Below, piece by piece: positions 43,621 to 53,770 of a stretch of DNA of 64,000 bases. Where the stretch lies: positions 1,674,001-1,738,000 of the forward strand of contig JBHGNT010000007.1 in the NCBI GenBank assembly GCA_043228905.1, written 5' to 3'. Position numbers and translations under genes: made by a program. The stretch's first letter is position 1; each line of letters starts with the position of its first letter. Source of the stretch: Azolla caroliniana (lineage: Eukaryota > Polypodiophyta). The notes under the pieces were generated by a model. It did not search any database, was not told where the DNA came from, and worked only from the letters and a program-made list of their open reading frames with translations.

Positions 43621-44170
43621 GAGAACAGTCCCGAACGACCAAGTAAAGCAACAGGAAAGGAGCGGAGGCCGCGACACCGAGTCAGTTGAATCGGTTGTTG
43701 ACTCGGTTGTCGAGTTCGACTTCGGATCGGCTGAAGAAGCCGAGGGCGGACCCGCGGAAAAGTTCGAAAGCGGACAGAAGGGGAGCAGCCGAAGGAGAGA
43801 GTTGAAGCCAACCACGTATGGGGAAGATGACGCCACCGAGGGCGAGAAGACCGAAGATGAGTTGGAGACAGCCAACTCGGACGAGAGCAAAAACCGATCG
43901 GAGGTAGCCGAGTCGGTTCGGATGTTTGATTCAGACACGTTGAATCAACCGAGGCCCAAGCGGAAGAAAAGGCAACAGAAGAAGTGTCAACACCGCAACA
44001 GCAGAAGAGCTGATAAGGGCCGCATGAGCAGACAAGCCGACCGGAAGGGTCGAAGCGCGCGGAGTCAAACAGTTCGAGGAGCGCGAGCGAGGCGTGAAGC
44101 CAGGAGGAACCGGAGCTGTGAGCCCGAGGATCCCGAAGAGCCTCGAGTTGAGCTTGAGGGGGAGTGTTGA
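43612..44170 (+). CDS. Extra reading frame after Copia-2 RNase H
   Basis: The RNase H frame (open from 43,322) continues for about 185 codons past its normal end, to a TGA at 44,168-44,170, five bases into the 3' LTR. The extension is acidic first ('EFDFGSAEEAEGG', 'EDDATEGEKTEDELE') and then strongly basic ('RPKRKKRQQKKCQHRN', 'ARARREARRNR'). CTTGAGGGGGAG, a Copia polypurine tract, occurs twice: at 43,612-43,623 where RNase H ends and at 44,153-44,164 before the LTR. Copia-1 has no such region. The function is unknown; the basic tail could bind nucleic acid or act as a nuclear signal, but that is a guess. Confidence 0.65.
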
Positions 44171-44556
44171 GAGACAAGCTCAACATTGGCCGGATCGGCT
44201 GAAGAAGCCGAGGACCGGATCGGTTGGGACTGATCGGTTAGGCCGAGTGCGTAAACCGGGAGGTCATTAGGAAAGATATTCCGTGAGGAATATATTTGGG
44301 AGTTAGTGTAGGAGCTCTTGATGAACATTGAAGTACTGTCAGTACTTCGGTCAGTCCTTCTAGGACTTGTATAAAAGTGTTTACTGAGCACGTCTTATGT
44401 ACAGACTGAGTATTATTGTTGAATATAGTTCTTGTCTTCTCTCTCACTCTCTCTGTCTCTCCTGCGTATACTGTGTAAGCTCAAGCTCTCCATTGAACCT
44501 GAGTTTCCTTCCTTCTATTCCGTCTTCATATCTGCTTCCGCACGCTACTTTCTACA
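44165..44556 (+). repeat. Copia-2 3' LTR
   Basis: 392 bp, with the polypurine tract directly upstream (44,153-44,164) and target site TAAAT directly downstream. Confidence 0.92.
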
Positions 44557-44561
44557 TAAAT

Positions 44562-45050
44562 CAAGTGGTTACAACCGGCAAGCCGGCGAGTGGTAGGCTC
44601 TGATGCCTGCACACACACACACACACAGAACGCGAGATGGAGACTCTGCCGGAAGCACTCGGGCGTTCCGCGGAGTACAGTCAGCCTCCCAAAACCTGCA
44701 CAAAACGACTATGGAGAAGACGGAGGAGAAGACGGAGGAGAAGAGCTCGGTTCCAATCCGGAAGCACTTCTTCCTCCACAAAAACGCAATATCTTTTACA
44801 ATACCTCTCCCTCTCTTTTATAGCCCAAGGAGGGAGGCCGTTACCACCCGTTACATCATGTTTATTCCATGTCCTTTCGGACAGGGATACGCATCAATTT
44901 TCTCCCTAATGAATGCATGCTACCTAGGATTTCACCTCAGCCGACTTGTACCTATCTACGTACTATACATCAAAACTTCTGCCCACGTGTAAGGGCCGGT
45001 TTGCGCACGTTATACCCGGTTTCCACCTAGGGACGGTTTTCTCCACGACA
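44562..45050 (-). repeat. Gypsy-2 3' LTR, proximal part
   Basis: It matches 51,420-51,892 ('ggttacaaccggcaag', (CA)n, 'ctctcttttatagccc' = sense TATA). It ends 'ctccacgaca' at 45,050, followed by the polypurine tract (minus 'GGTGGGGGCGGA') at 45,051-45,062. Confidence 0.9.
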
Positions 45051-45062
45051 TCCGCCCCCACC

Positions 45063-46094
45063 TAACCGCGCATCCACCGGTATACGCCAAAATTAGACTC
45101 TTGCCGGAGAAAACCGGCCCACGCTTATCCTTCGTCTTCCGGATCGACATCCATTCCGAGCCGGTTGTTGTCGCTATCCAGGTCGCCCAGGTCCAGTTCA
45201 GCCTCGTGCTGCTTTTTGAATGCTTTGGTACTTTTCCCCGCCACCGGTATCGCCATCCTTGTACCGTCGAGCTCCGCGAGATGGTAGGTCCCATTGTCAT
45301 TGGCACTTGTCACCACATAAGGCCCGAACCACCTTCTTGCAAACTTCTGCATTGCCCTATGCTGGTTGTCGAAGCTGTTGTTATACACTAGAACCCAATC
45401 GCCTTCCTCGATCTTCTTCGGTCTCAGTCAGTGAGTCCGGTCAAACCGTCCTTTGTTCTTTACCCTCGCCACCCGTAGCATTTCCGCGGCTCGGTCCACG
45501 TCCTACGGTCTTCGCTCCAGCTGCTGAATCCGTGCCGCTAACAGCTCCTCCCGACTCATCTCGTCTTTCCAGTCCACTATGGCCCATGAGGAGATTGTCT
45601 GCTCCGTTGTCATGATCGGCTTCTGCCCGTATATTCACTCTGCCGGCATGAACCCGGTTACCAAACTATGCGTGGTTCGGTCCGCCCACAACACATAGGG
45701 TAAGAGCAGCGGCCCATTCCCGACTTGGCCTCCACACGCCCGTACTAACGCTTTGACGATCGGCCCATGTCCGCGCTCCACCTTCCCGTTAGCCTCCGGA
45801 TTGTATGTTGTGGTCAGCGAGAGTTTAATCCCTAGCCGATCAAACAGCTCTTCCGCCTCTTGCGCGTCCAATTCTCCACGGTCGTCCATGATCTTACCTA
45901 CGCACCCGTACCGGCATACCACTTCTTCGATCAAAAATCGGCACACGGCCGCGGTCGTTTTGTTCTGCAACGCTCGGCCTTCCACCTGGTTCGTCAGGTC
46001 CTCCCGAGCTAGCACCAGATACCGCATTTGCCCTACCCCCATCGGCATTGTCACCAGATCCACCATCCGCTTGAAGTGGATGGTCGGAGGGTAG
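45063..46094 (-). pseudogene. Gypsy-2 integrase
   Basis: Integrase core with 'KRMVDLVTMPMG' (D), 'IMDDRGELDA' (D) and 'NPEANGKVERGHG' (E), followed in other frames by the C-terminal domain with 'RWFGPYVVTS' (45,388-45,125). It is about as long as the same part of Gypsy-1 and clearly related. Stops and frameshifts near 45,635 and 45,430 break it. The upstream end is cut by a solo Copia-like LTR. Confidence 0.88.
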
Positions 46095-46750
46095 TGATGT
46101 GGAATACGCGGATTAATCTCCGGCAACAACCGAAGCATAGATCACTTGATGACAATCAAAAAACCACAGACTAAATGGGAATGGAGGTAAGTCGACAAAA
46201 CAGAAAGAGAATACACAGGATATTAACGTGGAAAACCCTGAGAGGGAAAAACCACAGGAGTCCACAGACTCCAAACTATCACTCTATAAAGTAATACAAC
46301 AGGGAGCATAGAGGCAACGACCTCTTGCTCACAATCTTCGCCTAGCGGCGGTTACAACAGAGACACAATCTCTGTATGTCGCTCTCTCTCTCTCTCACTT
46401 ACGCACTGTACAGAGGTTACACCAATAACTCTATCATCATCACTATTAAGTTTGCCCTAGGTCATATTTATACTAATATTACTTTCGGGCTATTTACAAA
46501 TATAGCCCCAGTGGGCTCTCTGGAACATATTTACATATATGTCCCTTCCATCCGATGAGAGGTTCTCACCGGGCCTGCAACATCTGGTTCTCAGTGGGTC
46601 TTCCTTGCCGGGTGCCCGTCATCCGGTTCTCACTGGGTCTTCCATTGCCGGGTACTCCACATCCGGTTCTCACCGGACCAGGTCTTCCGTTGCCGGGTGC
46701 TCATCAACATTGTTCTTCTCACCTCCCATCCGGAGGGACCTATTTCCTAA
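46095..46750 (-). mobile_element. Copia-1-like solo LTR inside Gypsy-2 pol
   Basis: The minus strand resembles the Copia-1 LTR: 'cctcccatccggagggacc' near 46,725 is like the complement of its start. 'aacgtggaaaaccct', 'aaaaccacaggagtcc' and 'ccgcctagcggcggttacaac'-like blocks near 46,220-46,360 match its R/U5 region. Imperfect 'catccggttctcac.gg' units (46,545-46,690) take the place of the Copia-1 minisatellite. It interrupts the integrase between 'ELHPTY' and 'HFKRMVDLV'. Edges are approximate. Confidence 0.7.
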
Positions 46751-49700
46751 CCGGTAGGTCGGGTGAAGCTCGTCCCGATGTCGGACTATGGAGTGCACCT
46801 GACAGCTTTCGCAAGTCGTCACGAACCGATACACGTCCCGGTATAGTCCTGACCACCAGTACTTCCCCTTTAGCTTTTCGAATGTGGCCCACGTCCTGCG
46901 GAGCCCGGCCCAGGGACTCTCGTGGTATGCCATCAACAATTCTTCTTGTTTCTCTTTCTTCGCCACCACTCGGAGCGGGATGTCGTTTCTCTTCTTCGGG
47001 TGATTCCATATGCTTTCTTCCGAATCCGTAGGAAGAATCGGTACGCGTTCTTCCAAATCCGGTTGGTCTCTTCCTTCGTCCACGCCGCATCTGGTGTCAT
47101 TGTCTTCAAGAACCCGCCGATCTGAAGCCACTCCCCGTCGTACTTGCTCTCGTCGAATTCGTTAAGCGTCGGAGTGCTCCCCTTTCTTGTTGTCACGTAA
47201 GCCGCCTCGAAGAAGTCCACGCCGACTTCCTCGTCCTCTGAAACCATGTCGTCCTCTTCATCAAACCTCGCTCTCGAAAGCATGTCGCCCATGGCATTGT
47301 TCTTTCCGGAAATGTGTCGTATTTCCGGATTTAGGGACTTGATGTACGCTATCCACCTGAGCATTGCCAGGTCCGGCGTCACGCATTCGGAAACCATGCC
47401 GAGAATCGGCAGGCAGTCTGTCTCGATTATCACCTCTGTCCCGATCAGGTAGTCTTTATCGGCCTTGACCGCCGAAACGACACCCTAGAGTTCACGTTTA
47501 ATCTGGGTATATCCTCGTTGTCGCTCACTGAGCACTTTCGCGCCGAACCGGATGGGGAACCTCGCGATGTCGTCATCCTCTTGGTTAATCACCCATCCAA
47601 TCCCGGTCGGACTCGTGTCTACGGTCACGTAAATCGGAGTGTCTTTGCCATAGACAGCCTTTCAGAGCGTCGGTGCCGCGGCAAGTGCTTCTTTCATCCT
47701 CCGGACCGACTCCCTATGCTCGTCTCTCCACTCGAATTTACGCGCTTTCTTCAGCAACCCATAGAGCAGGTCCACGATGTGGGCGTAATGCGGGATCCAG
47801 ATATGGTAGAACGCACATGCCCCCAGGAATCTCCGAACCTCCGTAACCGAATTGCAGTCTTGCTTCATCGCAGAGATGTCCTCTATCTTCGTCGGGGATG
47901 GCTTCCGGCCGTAAGGCCCGCACAGGTGTCCGACTACCAGGATCTCCGACTGTCCGAAGGCTGATTTTTCTCCGAAGAAGGTGAGTTGCGCGCTCTCGAG
48001 TCTTTGTAGCACCTTCTTGCAGTCGTGGATGTGATCTATCACGAACCTCCAACAACCGTCGGGCCCGACCGACTTGTCCTTGTCCTCCACCGGACATCCT
48101 TTGATCGGGATGTCGTCTAAGAATGGCATGGTGATGCCCGGGATACAATCCCTCAGCACTTTGTTCATTGCGTTCACCGTGTGGGCTACCGAGTTCGTCC
48201 CTCCTTGCGGGAGGTACACATCCACACTAGGCCGAGAGGAGTCCGCATCGTCGTAATGTCCCTGCTTTCCACGGCTAGTTGGAACTGATCGTACCCCGAG
48301 TACAGATCACCGACTGAGTAAATCGACCTTCCGGCAAAGGCCTCCGCGAACTCGTCTATGGTCGGTTCGATTCCTGCGTTCTGAATGGTCATCTTGTTGA
48401 CCGGCTACAGGTCTTGAATAAAGCACAATGTGTCGTTCTTCTTTGGCCAGTAAACCACCGATTAGAATACGGGGCACTCGACGGTTCGAGGATGCCCATC
48501 TCCACCTTCTGTTTCAGCAACTCCATCAGCTTCGGGATGTGAGCTCTGGGTAGTGGAATCGGTTTGAGATTCCACGGTACATGCGGTACCGTGAAGATCA
48601 CCATTGGTTCCACAACCGTCGGGTCTACGCACCCGATCTCCTCCGGTGAGAATGCGAAAGCCTTCCCGTGCCTCCCAAGCATTCTCTGAAACCGGTCCTC
48701 TTCCGCCGGCAGTAGAAAGTCACCCCCACCGACCTTGAGCTCCCGTAGCATTATGTTGGTGAACGTGTGTCCTATGCTGGCCGGATCTCGTAAACTTGGG
48801 TCCGACGCAACCCCCTTTATCCGTAACTCGCTGCCCTCCGGCAAGGGTGCCCCAACTGGCCTCACCTTCCAGTCCACAGTCTTGTACTTCGTATCCACTC
48901 GGGCTGTCCGATCCGACTCGAGTCCATTACTGAAGTCGGCGATGACTTAGTACATCCTTTCCGAACACACCGGAATCGTCTGGTCCTCATTAAGGCCTTC
49001 TCCGAACACCTCCCATAACTTCCCCAAGGTGTCTTCGAAAGAGACCGCCTCCACGACTCCATTGATTTCCTCTTCAGGGCCGAGGACTCTGCATGCCCGA
49101 AGTCACTTCTCCGCCCGTTTCTTTTCCCGGCCAACTACGTCGGCTATCATACAACCTCCAGTATCAGAGAACCAAATTTTCCTACATATGGTACAGGTCT
49201 TTTTGCCTATAGTACATCTGTACGGCCCCACGCCTTGCTAGCCCTCTCTAAAAATCCTCTCGGTTTTCGCCACCGAGGCTCTCGCGGTTACACTCATGGT
49301 TTGGTCGCACCGTCAGGAACTGGACCGAGTGACGCCCATCCTGGCTCTTGACTCGTGCATATGCCGAACCGTTGTTCAACACCTTTGTCTCCATCCGTGC
49401 CGCCGTGATGTACGGTTCCCCGAGTATAACCGGATGCGAGGACGTCTCCTGTACGAAGAAGTGTTGATCGATCTCGACATCGCCGATTTTCACTCATACA
49501 TTCGGACAGGCTCCATGCAACTCTTCCACGGCGAGCGTTGTTGCCCGTATTTTCCACCCGTGCTTGGTGTTGATCGTCCACTTCCCCTTCTTGTAGAAGT
49601 CCATGGACATCAAGTTGATTTCTAAACCATGGTCCACCAACGCCACCACCGGCTCCTGAACATCTCTGATCTTAATGGGGGTCTCCGTGGTTGCTCTGGC

Positions 49701-49751
49701 CCAATGCGGCCTTGAATAGTGGCTCTCTGCCAACTCGTCTTCTAGAGCCAT
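46751..49751 (-). pseudogene. Gypsy-2 protease, RT, RNase H and integrase finger
   Basis: In sense order: protease with 'VALVDHGLEINLMS' near 49,640 (D-H-G rather than D-S/T-G) and 'HPVILGEPYI'. RT follows with 'RAHIPKLMELLKQKVEMGIL' near 48,540, 'SVGDLYSGYDQFQL' near 48,310 and 'MPFLDDIPIKG' near 48,120, an FLDD catalytic box. RNase H has 'VTVDTSPTGIGWV' and 'ETDCLPILGMV' near 47,420. The integrase finger ends in 'CESCQVH' near 46,800. At least five stops or frameshifts are visible, including a TAG for Trp near 47,486 and shifts near 48,390 and 48,190. Confidence 0.87.
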
Positions 49752-49756
49752 GTCTT

Positions 49757-51229
49757 CTAGGTGCGTTGTTCACATCTCCGTCGGCTTCTCCGGCTCTGGC
49801 TCTGTCGAAAGCCTTTCTGCTTCACCAAGTCCACAATGGAGTCGTGGAACTCCTTCTTGGCGATTCCGAGCACTTCCCTCAGTGACAGCTCCACTTTGCT
49901 GTCAAGGATACGTTCCTCGATGACCTTTCGCAGGTCCGTAGTCCTCTCGATCTCCGTGCTCAATCGGTACCCGACCCTCTTGGCTTTATCCGGTGCGTCG
50001 ATCGCACCGGCATCATTCTGCTTTTGCCCGAATTGGGTCTCATACCAGCATGAGGGTCGGCCACTCTGGTCTTACCCGCACGCTTGTCCCCCACCAGAAC
50101 CTCGTAGTTTTGGCAAGTTGCTTCCACGAAGCCCATCTTCTCTTCGACCGGGTCACTCCACCCAGTTGCCTCCCTGACCCGTCTTTCCGCGTGGTCCGCT
50201 TCCTCTTTCCTCAATCGTACGCCGGTGAGGCCTTCCAGCATCAACGGCTAGAATCCGGCTTCCTTCGTCTTCCAGACTTCATCACTTCCGACCCAGATTC
50301 CAGCCGACACCGAGTAGTGGACGGGCATGGCCAACCACGTCGCACCACCAGCACCGGTTCCCAGCCGGAGGCCTTCGGTCACGGACTTGTTCGCCGCCAT
50401 CCCTTCGTGCTTCTGCAATCTGGAGGTCCCTCACCATCTGAGTCAGCTCCTCCAGAGCCACTCCTCCGGACGAGCCTTTGACCATGATGGTCGAAGTCGA
50501 GCCCGTCCCGGGTCTCTTCCCTTCCCGCCGGTGGGGGTACCTCGACCTTCCTTGTCGCAACAGAACCCGCCCTTGTCAAGCCTTTATCGACCCACTCACA
50601 CCGTTTGTCAAAACGGTCGCAGACTCTCTTTACCACGACCCAGTCAGTTGTTAGGCCGTCATCGGTCTCCAGCAGGAAGCCCACTTGCTCCCGGTCGCTT
50701 ACGTCCACCGATTTAACAAACAATAGGACACGACTTGTGTCCAGTACGGTCGGGTCCAGTGCGAAGCATTCTTCAAATTCCCGAAGGAGCACCGACGCGT
50801 TTCTCCTCTTCTCGGGGATCTCCACCCATTCCATGAAGTCCCGCTTCGATAGCCGAAGCGCGTCATCAAGCCCGTATTTTTCAAGGAGCTGACCTTCAAA
50901 CTCTCCCCAAGTCCGACTCTCAGCCCGTACCTCAAGCACCTCCGCGTGGATGCCCGGCATCGCCACCCAAGGGAATCCGGCCAGTCGCTTGTCCTCCGGG
51001 ATGTCCCTCATCACCATTTCGGCTCGGTAAGCCTCCAAATAGCTCGTGGCGTCCTTCCCACCGAACTGGCCTACCGTGCCGACGACTGCTTCGATAGCCC
51101 TATCGAGGGCGCCTGTGCCTTCGCACGCACTCACTATCCAATCCACAGCCAAAGCCATGGCTTCTGCAAGATCGGACCCTCTCATCTTTCTATTCCTCTG
51201 CCACCTATTCACGTCAGGTACACCAAATA
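49757..51229 (-). pseudogene. Gypsy-2 gag and primer-binding region
   Basis: A gag-like frame of 277 codons (51,212-50,379) with 'LAVDWIVSACEG', 'FGGKDATSYLEAYRAEM' and 'SKRDFMEWVEIPEK'. A zinc-knuckle-like 'CWWCDVVGHAR' follows near 50,340 in another frame; its last Cys is missing. Shorter charged stretches run to 49,757 and lead toward the protease. The bases beside the 5' LTR read in sense TATTTGGTGTACCTGACGTG, the candidate primer-binding site shared with Gypsy-1. Confidence 0.75.
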
Positions 51230-51892
51230 TGTTGCGTTGTTACGTGCGTGCGTGGAGAACGAGACGGGACCACGGGGGCCTCGGACCGAGAAATAACCGA
51301 ATGAGAAGAGGGAAAGGAAACTACCAATGTACTCCACACGCGCACAAACACACAGATTCACAGGAGTTGCAACTAACTCCAAACAATGGAGATAGAAGGA
51401 ATGTATGCGTATAAATAAATCAAGGGGTTACAACCGGCAAGTCGGCGAGTGATAGGCTCCGACGCCTGCACACACACACAGACAGAACGCGAGATGGAGA
51501 CTCTGCCGGAAGCACTCGGGTGTTCCACAGAGTAGAGTCAGCCTCCCGAAACCTGCACAGAACGACTATGGAGAAGACAGAGGAGAAGAGCTCGGTTCCA
51601 GTCCGGCAGCACTTCGTCCTCCACAAAAACGCGATATCTTTTACAATACCTCTCCCTCTCTTTTATAGCCCAAGGAGGGAGGCCATTACCACCCATTACA
51701 TCATGTTTATTCCCTATCCTTTTGGACAGGGATACGCATCGATTTTCTCCCTAATGAATGTGTGCTACCTAGGATTTCACCTCAGCCGACTTGTACCTAT
51801 CTACGTACTATACAACAAAACTTCTGCCCACGTGTAAGGGCCAGTTTACGCACGTTATACCCGGTTTCCGCCTAGGGACGGTTTTCTCCACA
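51230..51892 (-). repeat. Gypsy-2 5' LTR
   Basis: 663 bp, matching the split 3' LTR. Sense TATA near 51,660 ('ggctataaaagagaggg'). Its outer end stops at 'ctccac', lacking the final 'gaca' seen at 45,047-45,050. Confidence 0.88.
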
Positions 51893-51896
51893 CGGT

Positions 51897-52414
51897 GTCG
51901 TGGAGAAAACCGTCCCTAGGCAAAATCGAACAATATCGGGAGAATCGGTGGTGCGCAACATAGGAGTTAAGTCGGGACAAAGGATCCCATGTAATAAGGT
52001 ATTTATCCCACATTCTAACGCATCTCCCTCCTTGTTCTATAAAAGGAAGGGAGCGCCTCTTGTGAAGGGGTTGCCCATTTTTGAGTCGTAAGGGTATACC
52101 ATTTTGTGCTTCGTTTCTAGGGTTAGTTACATTCTTTCCTTCTTCTTTTTCCTTCTGCTCCTTCTCCTTCTCGAGAACTCGGGCGGCAACTATGGCGGGA
52201 AAGTTGTTAGGTTAACTCTTCTTCTTCTATGCGTAGCCGACTCGCGGTCTGGGTTGTATCTCTCCCTGTTGTAGGTTACTTCTGCTTGGCCTCCTATGCA
52301 AGACCCCGCTCGGCGCGATGAGCCCGAGAGCTCCCTGACGGCGGCTTGGTGGCAGACTGTCGTTGCGACCTAGCTTACCTCAATCCGGCTCGGAGCCGGA
52401 GTTGTAACTCAACA
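51897..52414 (+). mobile_element. Solo LTR-like sequence, head to head with Gypsy-2
   Basis: It starts TGTCGTGGAGAAAACCGTCC, the same as the sense start of the Gypsy-2 LTR but on the opposite strand, then diverges. A TATA box ('ttctataaaaggaaggg') is near 52,037, followed by a pyrimidine-rich and GC-rich part. A possible end '..ctcaaca' is at 52,414. No coding region is attached. It is probably a solo LTR of a relative of Gypsy-2; the right edge is uncertain. Confidence 0.55.
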
Positions 52415-52617
52415 TAGGCTATTGTGGTGCCATGTCCTATATAAAAACCTTTACAAGGTCTAGCGTTATACTTGGTACTAGCTAAATCATATGTCGAGTT
52501 GAATTGGAAATTGCCTCAGCATAGGCTATTGTGGTGCCATGTCCTATATAAAAACCTTTACAAGGTCTAGCGTTATACTTGGTACTAGCTAAATCATATG
52601 TCGAGTTGAATTGGAAA
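52413..52617 (+). repeat. 98-bp direct duplication
   Basis: 52,413-52,510 and 52,520-52,617 appear identical, separated by 9 bp. Each copy holds a TATA-like 'cctatataaaaacc'. There is no ORF. Confidence 0.9.
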
Positions 52618-53450
52618 ACCCATTGGTATGAACTAAGTCCCAAATGGTGTTTCTCTGATGGAGTTGATCCTTGACTCCATTGCTACTTGTATGTTAACGT
52701 ATTGGCTAGTGTTGTTTCTTTGCATGTTTGCTCACCGACATTTGTGTAAAACACATTAGGTGCGACGAGCTCTCAAATTAGCGTGGTGAGAACTAGCACA
52801 TCATATCATCACTAATGATCCCTTATAAAGTGATTGGAATGCCAACTATTGTCAGGATTATTTGAAGCATAGGATCATGTATTTGCCAAGTAGCTAATCT
52901 AGTAGGTTGGATTGGGCCATCAAGGGAGGTAGTTGGGTCAGGAAAAGTGACTTGTCGAAGTCTAAATCTGGCATTCAACTGCTTTGTACATTGTTGACCT
53001 ATCAAAGACAACATCCTAACTTTTAATAATTTGTCTTGTCTTGAGCTCACATGGTCTATAGCGAGCAAAAACAGTGGTGAACCACAACATACCCCTCTTT
53101 TACACCAACTTAACTCCATCATTTGTGTATGTAAAGAGCTAGGCACTCAAAAAATCTCCATCTATATATTTTTAGGGCAGATTAATGATTTCTCATTTGA
53201 CTTGCGCTTTTTGAGTTCAAGAAATAAATGAATGACACAAGGGAGAATATGAAAAGGCGAGATTACATTAGCTTCCTTTCCAAGAGAATCTTCCAAGTAA
53301 ATAATGACCGATACCCCAACAGAACCTATGTAGTAATACATACTCCTTTACAAATAACAAATGATACACACCACCTTATAGATATGTTAAGACATTATCA
53401 ACAGAGATCTATATATAAGAAGCAGCCCTACTAAAACCAATGAATAAGGT
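52618..53450. other. Spacer downstream of the Mpo1-like gene, nothing assigned
   Basis: AT-rich DNA. A minus-strand open stretch of 107 codons (53,146-52,823) shows no motif I recognise and has no supporting context. Confidence 0.5.
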
Positions 53451-53770
53451 GCAAAAAAGTCTAAATGTATCACTCCATAATGTGCTTTTCTTTTATTAAG
53501 ACATTGTATTCAAAGGCATAAAGAAAAAAATGAAGCATTCAGTTTTCTCTCAATATGTAAAAAAATATGGTCTTTTTCATATATGTCTACAAATTGTATC
53601 ATCACAGTAAACCAACTGTGCGAATGAAGTTATTTTTACAAACACATACGAAAGAAAAAACCTTTGCACCAGACACAATGTATACCAACCATAAAGACTT
53701 TACACAAATCAATGAATGAAACTCGATGCTTCAACTTGAACCACATTACAATGTGCATAAAACCAGAAAT

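Larger units (their letters stand above)
38872..44556 (+). mobile_element. Copia-2, decayed full-length Ty1/Copia
   Basis: 5,685 bp with LTRs of 392 bp each (38,872-39,263 and 44,165-44,556), both TGTTGAGAGACAAG...TTTCTACA. The target duplication TAAAT is at 38,867-38,871 and 44,557-44,561. I count about ten or eleven differences between the LTRs, nearly all C/T or G/A, so it is older than Copia-1. The PBS TGGTATCAGAGC is at 39,264-39,275. Gag is intact; pol has a stop at 42,309 and frameshifts near 42,480, 43,110 and 43,290. Confidence 0.95.
38681..51892 (-). mobile_element. Gypsy-2, decayed full-length Ty3/Gypsy with nested insertions
   Basis: The minus-strand element spans two LTRs: 3' LTR 38,681-38,871 plus 44,562-45,050 (680 bp, split by Copia-2) and 5' LTR 51,230-51,892 (663 bp). 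Both start TGTTGCGTTGTT on the plus strand. The LTRs differ at many positions, so it is old. The interior runs from gag (51,212) to integrase (45,125) with many stops and frameshifts. A solo Copia-like LTR splits pol at about 46,095-46,750. No clean target duplication is seen (ACCGT at the left, ACGGT near the right end). Confidence 0.88.

Noticed and set aside
38681-51896. ACCGT / ACGGT as a target duplication for Gypsy-2
   Set aside because: They differ by one base, and the right LTR tip is incomplete, so the match is not convincing.
52823-53146. A 107-codon minus-strand ORF next to the Mpo1-like gene
   Set aside because: No family motif, no splice context and no homologous copy in the window.
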